Translations under genes and position numbers: made by a program
Assembly (NCBI RefSeq): GCF_003075095.1
Contig: NZ_QCZF01000002.1
Span: forward strand, 62,001-126,000
From: Blastococcus litoris
GTDB taxonomy: Bacteria > Actinomycetota > Actinomycetes > Mycobacteriales > Geodermatophilaceae
Direction of reading: 5' to 3'
DNA: 64,000 nucleotides
Notes under the pieces: model-generated
The model's input: the letters and a program-made list of their open reading frames with translations, nothing else
What the model was told of the DNA's origin: nothing
The model's database searches: none
Shown: one piece after another, positions 59,905 to 64,000 of the stretch
How positions within the stretch are numbered: position 1 is the first letter of the stretch
How the letters are laid out: every line of letters starts with the position of its first letter

Positions 59905-61176
59905 GTGCCGCCCAGCCACGACCACAGCCACGGACCCGATCCCGACGCCCCGCCCCCGAGCGCCGAGGCGCTGGGCAGACGCCGGCGGGCGGTCTGGCTG
60001 ATGCTCCTGCTGCTCGTCCCGGCCGGGCTCGCCACCGTGGTCGGGCTGTTCGTCCTCTGGCCGAGCGGTGGGCCGACCGCCGCCGAGCAGGCCGCCGCGG
60101 TCGCTCTCCCCCCGGGGACGACCTATCCCGACGCAAGGGTCGTCTCCGTCGAGGAGTTCGACTGCGGCCTCGACCCGTCGGCGCCGCCGCAGACCTGCGC
60201 CACCGCCGTCGTGGAGATCCTGGACGGCGAGGGGGCCGGCGACTTCGAGCAGGTCGAGCTCCCGCCGGAGGTCGTCGCGGCCGGCGTGGCCGAGGGCGAC
60301 ACCTTCGTCCTGACCCGTGACGCGGGCGCCGACGGGGGACCGGCCTACGGCTTCTACGACTACGAGCGCGACCTCCCGATCATCGTCCTGGCGGTCGCCT
60401 TCGCCGTCGTCGTCGTGCTCGTCGCCCGGCTGCGCGGGGTCGCTGCCCTGGTGGGGCTGGCGTTCGCGTTCTTCGTGCTGCTCCAGTTCGTGCTCCCCGG
60501 CCTGCTGGGCGAGGACTCCCCGACGCTGGTCAGCCTCGTCGGCTCGGCGGCGATCATGTTCGTCGTCCTGTACCTGGCGCACGGCTTCTCCGCGCGGACC
60601 ACGACCGCCCTGGTGGGGACCCTGTTCGGCCTCACGCTCGTCGCCGTCATGGGGTCGGTGGCGGTCTCGGCCGCCCGGTTGACCGGGCTGACGACCGAGG
60701 AGGCGTTCCAGCTGCAGGGGTTCGACCCCACGCTGGACTTCTCCGGGATCGTCCTCGCCGGCATCGTCGTGGCGGGACTCGGTGTCCTGAACGACGTGAC
60801 GATCACGCAGGCCTCGGCCATCTGGCAGCTGCACGAGGTGTCGCCCGAGATCACCTGGCGGGAGCTCTACCGGCGGGGGATGACCGTCGGCCGCGACCAC
60901 ATCGCGTCCACGGTCTACACGATCGTCTTCGCCTACGCGGGGGCCGCGCTGCCTGCTCTGCTGCTCATCGAGATCTACTCGCGCCCGTTGTGGACGACGG
61001 TCACCAGCACCCTGGCGGAGGAGGTCGTGCGGACCCTCGTGGGCGCGATCGCCCTCGTCCTGGCAGTGCCGGTGACGACGGCTGCCGGCGCCTTCTTCGC
61101 CAAGGCCGCCGACACCCAGGCGGGCGCGGCGACCGAACGCCGGGTGACCGCCCTGCGCGCGCGGTTCGCCCGATGA
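59905..61176 (+). CDS. YibE/F-family membrane protein
   Basis: A 423-residue protein with a His/Pro-rich cytoplasmic N-terminus, one helix at about 30-52, an extracytoplasmic domain with two Cys (FDCGL, QTCAT), then seven or eight helices. ERDLPIIVLAVAFAVVVVLVA, YLAHGFSARTTTALVGTLFGL and VLNDVTITQASAIWQLHE are YibE/F signatures. Transport substrate unknown. Its stop overlaps the methyltransferase start (ATGA). Confidence 0.88.
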   Translation: MPPSHDHSHGPDPDAPPPSAEALGRRRRAVWLMLLLLVPAGLATVVGLFVLWPSGGPTAAEQAAAVALPPGTTYPDARVVSVEEFDCGLDPSAPPQTCATAVVEILDGEGAGDFEQVELPPEVVAAGVAEGDTFVLTRDAGADGGPAYGFYDYERDLPIIVLAVAFAVVVVLVARLRGVAALVGLAFAFFVLLQFVLPGLLGEDSPTLVSLVGSAAIMFVVLYLAHGFSARTTTALVGTLFGLTLVAVMGSVAVSAARLTGLTTEEAFQLQGFDPTLDFSGIVLAGIVVAGLGVLNDVTITQASAIWQLHEVSPEITWRELYRRGMTVGRDHIASTVYTIVFAYAGAALPALLLIEIYSRPLWTTVTSTLAEEVVRTLVGAIALVLAVPVTTAAGAFFAKAADTQAGAATERRVTALRARFAR

Positions 61177-61808
61177 GTCAGGCTGTGCGCGTGTCCGACC
61201 TGCTCGCCGCCGCCCAGGCCGCCCCGGGCTTCATGCCCGACGACGAGGGCCACGCCCTCTACGAGGCCGCCCGTGCCGTCGCCGTCCCCGGCCCGCTGCT
61301 CGAGGTGGGCTCGTGGATGGGCAAGTCGGCGCTGTACCTGGCGGCCGCCGCGCGCGAGACGGGCCGGCAGGTGGTGACCGTCGACCACCACCGGGGCTCC
61401 GAGGAGCACCAGCCCGGCTGGGAGTACCACGACCCCGCGCTGGTCGACCCCGCCGTCGGCCTGGTCGACACGCTGCCGCGGTTCCGCCGGACCGTCGCCG
61501 ACGCCGGGGCCGAGGACGTCGTGATCGCCGTCGTCACCCGGTCGGAGACGCTCGCGCCGCTGTGGAGCACGCCGTTGGCGCTACTCTTCCTCGACGGCAG
61601 CCACACCGAGGAGTCCGCGCGCCGCGACCAGGACGCGTGGGTGGCCAAGCTGGCGGTCGGCGGCACGCTGGCGATCCACGACGTCTTCCCGGACCCGGCC
61701 GACGGCGGCCAGGCGCCGTACGGGGTCTACCGGCGGGTCGTTGAGTCCGGCGACTTCGACGAGCTGCCCGGGACCGGCTCGCTGCGCCTGCTCCGCCGTG
61801 AGCGCTGA
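61173..61808 (+). CDS. Class I SAM-dependent methyltransferase-like protein
   Basis: A 211-residue Rossmann-fold protein. PLLEVGSWMGKSALYLAAAA is the SAM-binding loop, VVTVDHHRGSEEH the acidic loop, and LALLFLDGSHTEESARRD and GGTLAIHDVFP the Methyltransf_24 pattern. The acceptor is unknown. It is coupled to yibE/F upstream and to the DksA-type gene downstream. Confidence 0.82.
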   Translation: MSQAVRVSDLLAAAQAAPGFMPDDEGHALYEAARAVAVPGPLLEVGSWMGKSALYLAAAARETGRQVVTVDHHRGSEEHQPGWEYHDPALVDPAVGLVDTLPRFRRTVADAGAEDVVIAVVTRSETLAPLWSTPLALLFLDGSHTEESARRDQDAWVAKLAVGGTLAIHDVFPDPADGGQAPYGVYRRVVESGDFDELPGTGSLRLLRRER

Positions 61809-62127
61809 CCCGCTCGGCGCCGAGCGGATCGCGGCGCTGGCCCAGATCGAGGCGCTGACCCGCCAGTTCGACGAGATCGTGGCCGCCTCGCAGTCGTCGA
61901 ACGCCGACGACGAGCACGATCCCGAGGGGGCCACGATCGCCTTCGAGCGCCAGCAGGTCGCGGCGTTGTTGGAGCAGGCCCGCCGCCGGCTCGCCGACGT
62001 CGACGCCGCGGTCACCGCGGTCGAGGCCGGTACCTACGGGCGCTGCGAGACGTGCGGCCGGCCGATCGCACCCGAGCGGCTCGCCGCCCGTCCCACGGCC
62101 CGCACCTGCATCGACTGCGCCCGCTGA
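61798..62127 (+). CDS. DksA/TraR-type zinc-finger protein
   Basis: A 109-residue protein from GTG 61798, overlapping the methyltransferase end by 11 bases. A coiled-coil half (QIEALTRQFDEIVAAS, FERQQVAALLEQARRRLADVDAAV) is followed by YGRCETCGRPIAPERL...ARTCIDCA, the four-Cys zinc finger of DksA/TraR. Actinobacterial members rarely have the acidic tip of true DksA, so the role in transcription is uncertain. Confidence 0.88.
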   Translation: MSADPLGAERIAALAQIEALTRQFDEIVAASQSSNADDEHDPEGATIAFERQQVAALLEQARRRLADVDAAVTAVEAGTYGRCETCGRPIAPERLAARPTARTCIDCAR

Positions 62128-62151
62128 GCCGCCGCCCGGGCCGGTCCTCCG

Positions 62152-62997
62152 TCAGCTGCCCGCGAGTCGTCTCTGCTGGGCGCGGACGTCGTCCGGCACC
62201 GGGCGCCGGCGCACCAGCGCCGCGGGCAGGTCGGGGACCGCGCGGGCCAGCCCCTCGACGCCCGGTCGGCCGGCCCGGACGGCGCCGGCCAGGGTCGCGG
62301 CCAGGTCGGAGGGGTGCGCCCGCATGACCGCCGTGAGCACCCTGCTGCGCCAGACCGCCACCTGCCGTCGGGCAGGGGAGTGGCGGGACGACGACGGGTG
62401 GTGGTGCACGGTGACCGCGTCGACGTAGGAGAGCCCCCAGCCCGCGGCGGCGAGGTCGAGGGCCACCCGCTCCTCCTCGCCCGGGAACCGGACGACCTCG
62501 TCGAACCCGCCCACGGCCTGGAACGCCTCGGTGCGCACCAGCACGCCGCAGGCGACGAAGCCCAGCAGCGAGGGGCCGGGGAGGTCCGGGGCGGTGCCGA
62601 GCGGGCTGTGCGCCATCTCCGCGCACACCGGGTCGAGCCGCTCCTCGGGGCCCACCAGGATGCGCGCGTTGAGCACCGCGAGCCGCGGGTGGGCGCGCAT
62701 GATCCCGACGGCCCGGGACAGGTCCCCGGGCGCCCACCAGGAATCGTCGTCGGCGAAGGCGACGAACGGGGTGCCGGCCCGCGCGACCCCCAGCGTCCGG
62801 CCGTGCGCGCCGTGGTTGCGCTCCAGCGCGAGGACGGTGACGTCGGGATGGGTGGACCGCACCGCCTCGACCGTCCCGTCGGTCGAGGCGTTGTCGACGA
62901 GGACGACCGGCGCCTCGTGCCGGGGGAGGGTGGCCAGCAGGTCGGCACGGCGGTTCTGGCTGGCGACGACCACGGTCACGTCGCTGGATGAGGTCAC
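62152..62997 (-). CDS. Family 2 glycosyltransferase
   Basis: A 281-residue GT2 enzyme from GTG 62997, overlapping the upstream stop by four bases. VTVVVASQNRRADLLATL, VVLVDNASTDGT, the metal-binding FVAFADDDSWWAP and FVACGVLVRTEAFQAVGGFDEVVRFPGEEERVALDL are complete. It would transfer a sugar from a nucleotide donor. The acceptor may be linked to the terpene-cyclase-fold product next to it. Confidence 0.88.
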   Translation of the reverse strand: MTSSSDVTVVVASQNRRADLLATLPRHEAPVVLVDNASTDGTVEAVRSTHPDVTVLALERNHGAHGRTLGVARAGTPFVAFADDDSWWAPGDLSRAVGIMRAHPRLAVLNARILVGPEERLDPVCAEMAHSPLGTAPDLPGPSLLGFVACGVLVRTEAFQAVGGFDEVVRFPGEEERVALDLAAAGWGLSYVDAVTVHHHPSSSRHSPARRQVAVWRSRVLTAVMRAHPSDLAATLAGAVRAGRPGVEGLARAVPDLPAALVRRRPVPDDVRAQQRRLAGS

Positions 62998-64000
62998 GGG
63001 TGGACGGTGCCCGCTCCTCCCGCCAGCGAATCGGCCGACCGCGGCATCCCGGGCGCCGGGAGCGTCCCCGGGTGGCGGAAGAGGCCGGCGGCCGGCGTGG
63101 CCCCCGTCAGCGCGTCGGCGGCCAGGACGACGGCGGCCGCGGTCCAAGTGGTCCGCTCCACCGGCCAGCGCTTGCCGTCGGCGAAGACCAGGCCGGTCCA
63201 GTACGAGCCGTCGTCGTCGCGCAGGTGCTGCATGGCGGTCAGCTGCTCGAGCGCGGCGTCGGGCTGGTCGGCGACGGCGAGGGCGAGGGCGAGCTCGCAG
63301 GTCTCGGCGCCGGTCACCCACGGCCGGTCCGAGACGCAGCGGGCCCCGAGCCCGGGGACGACGAAGGTGTCCCACCCCGCCGCCAGGCGGTCCCGGGCCG
63401 CCGCACCGGTCACCGCGCCCCCGAGGACGGGGTAGTACCAGTCCATCGAGTAGCGCGACCGGTCGGCGAAGTCCTGCGGCCGGGTGCGCAGCGCCGTGCC
63501 GAGGTCGGTCACGGCGACCTCCCAGTCGGGCTGGACCTCGCCGCGCAGGCCGGCGAGGGCGATCCCGCAGCGCAGCGCCTGGAAGAGGCTGGCGTTGCCC
63601 GTCAGGAGGGCGGTCCCGTCGGCGGTGCCGTCGGGCCGCAGCGCCCAGCCGATGGCGCCGCCCGGGAGCTGCATCCGGGTGACCAGGTCCAGCCCGCGGC
63701 GGACGACCGGCCACAGCTGCTCGACCAGCTCCTCGTCGCCGGTCGTCAGCCAGCTGTGCCAGGCGCCGACGGCGAGGTAGCCCGCGTGGTTGCTCTCGGC
63801 CGCGGGTGCGGTCTCCGCGCCCTCGCGGTACTCCGAGGCCCACGAGCCGTCCGGCCGCTGCTGCCCGGCCAGCCACCGGTAGGCCGCGGCCGCCCGCGCG
63901 TGCTCGCCCCCCACGTCGAGGGCCATGGCCGCCTCGACGGAGTCCCACGGGTCGAGCTGCTCGCCGCGTGACCAGGGCAGCGCGCCGTCCGCGTCCTGCT
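62994..64000 (-). CDS. Terpene-cyclase-fold (prenyltransferase-like) protein, 5' end outside window
   Basis: A minus-strand frame entering from the right edge (first whole codon at 63998) and ending at TGA 62994, about 335 visible residues. An ATG at 63926 lies inside the frame, but the earlier residues (ALPWSRGEQLDPWDSVEAA) continue the same style, so the start is beyond the window. QQRPDGSW is a QW-type motif, and repeated hydrophobic helices (AGYLAVGAWHSWL, CELALALAVA, DGSYWTGL) indicate an alpha/alpha toroid related to squalene cyclases and prenyltransferases. No DxDD or DDxxD motif is seen in the visible part. Confidence 0.75.
   Translation of the reverse strand, partial: QDADGALPWSRGEQLDPWDSVEAAMALDVGGEHARAAAAYRWLAGQQRPDGSWASEYREGAETAPAAESNHAGYLAVGAWHSWLTTGDEELVEQLWPVVRRGLDLVTRMQLPGGAIGWALRPDGTADGTALLTGNASLFQALRCGIALAGLRGEVQPDWEVAVTDLGTALRTRPQDFADRSRYSMDWYYPVLGGAVTGAAARDRLAAGWDTFVVPGLGARCVSDRPWVTGAETCELALALAVADQPDAALEQLTAMQHLRDDDGSYWTGLVFADGKRWPVERTTWTAAAVVLAADALTGATPAAGLFRHPGTLPAPGMPRSADSLAGGAGTVHP

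Noticed and set aside
1-64000. tRNA, rRNA, CRISPR arrays, insertion sequences, phage attachment sites, known riboswitches
   Set aside because: Looked for by eye on both strands; no cloverleaf with a CCA end, repeat-spacer series, transposase motif, direct-repeat boundary or recognisable riboswitch core was found. A covariance-model search could still find a small RNA.

Overview
This window looks like chromosomal DNA of a high-GC actinobacterium. The coding style is very GC-rich, with many GTG starts, many 4-bp ATGA/GTGA stop-start overlaps and several apparently leaderless starts. The gene set (DUF1707/DUF4234 proteins, DUF2277, DUF427, an ECF42-type sigma factor with its DGPF partner, fused CydDC, CsoR, a GlnA4-like enzyme) suggests the order Geodermatophilales (Blastococcus, Geodermatophilus or Modestobacter), but that placement is inference. 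I saw no tRNA, rRNA, CRISPR array, insertion sequence or prophage, and no gene-free stretch longer than about 300 bases.

Layout. 1-6.5 kb: a very large DUF4011/superfamily-1 helicase running off the left edge, a DUF6884 protein and a membrane-anchored exonuclease-fold protein with altered catalytic motifs. 6.5-11.3 kb: two DUF4234 membrane paralogues around a crotonase and a lipoprotein, then an APC-type permease. 11.3-17.6 kb: a GntR-controlled hyuA-hyuB-amidohydrolase operon fitting N-methylhydantoin/creatinine breakdown, with a divergent isocitrate-lyase-superfamily gene. 17.6-25.9 kb: NUDIX protein, zinc ribbon, divergent MMPL exporter and TetR regulator, a ferritin-like helical protein, small hypothetical proteins, a thioesterase and a two-helix potassium channel. 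26-30.6 kb: ECF42 sigma with DGPF partner, MarR regulator, and a SigE-type sigma with a membrane partner. 30.6-36.3 kb: small membrane and hypothetical genes, a GNAT enzyme, a glycosyltransferase-like protein and an SDR.

36.3-42.3 kb carries an SDR, aldehyde dehydrogenase, GlnA4-like glutamine synthetase, ethanolamine-type permease and gamma-glutamyl hydrolase, which together can form a gamma-glutamylation route for ethanolamine or a polyamine. 42.4-46.6 kb holds a 936-residue membrane protein of unknown function, a C92-like peptidase and a DHFR-fold protein. 46.7-54.1 kb holds the cytochrome bd operon (cydA, cydB and a fused cydDC), divergent from a BlaI repressor and M56 protease, with two perfect dyads between them. 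54.1-58.3 kb is a copper island (CopA-type ATPase, secreted copper-associated protein, CopZ, CsoR). 58.3-59.5 kb is a small heat-shock gene with a MerR regulator. 59.5-64 kb holds a STAS protein, a YibE/F transporter, a methyltransferase, a DksA-type protein, a family 2 glycosyltransferase and a terpene-cyclase-fold protein cut by the right edge.

The clearest regulatory DNA: two TTCTAC-N5-GTAGAA dyads (cyd/blaI), a promoter matching the ECF42 consensus, a TetR dyad at the MMPL/TetR junction, a MarR dyad, a CsoR box over the merR stop, and an hsp20 promoter with a dyad over its start site. One probable small zinc-ribbon gene near 23.6-23.8 kb lacks an in-frame standard start and may carry a one-base shift.
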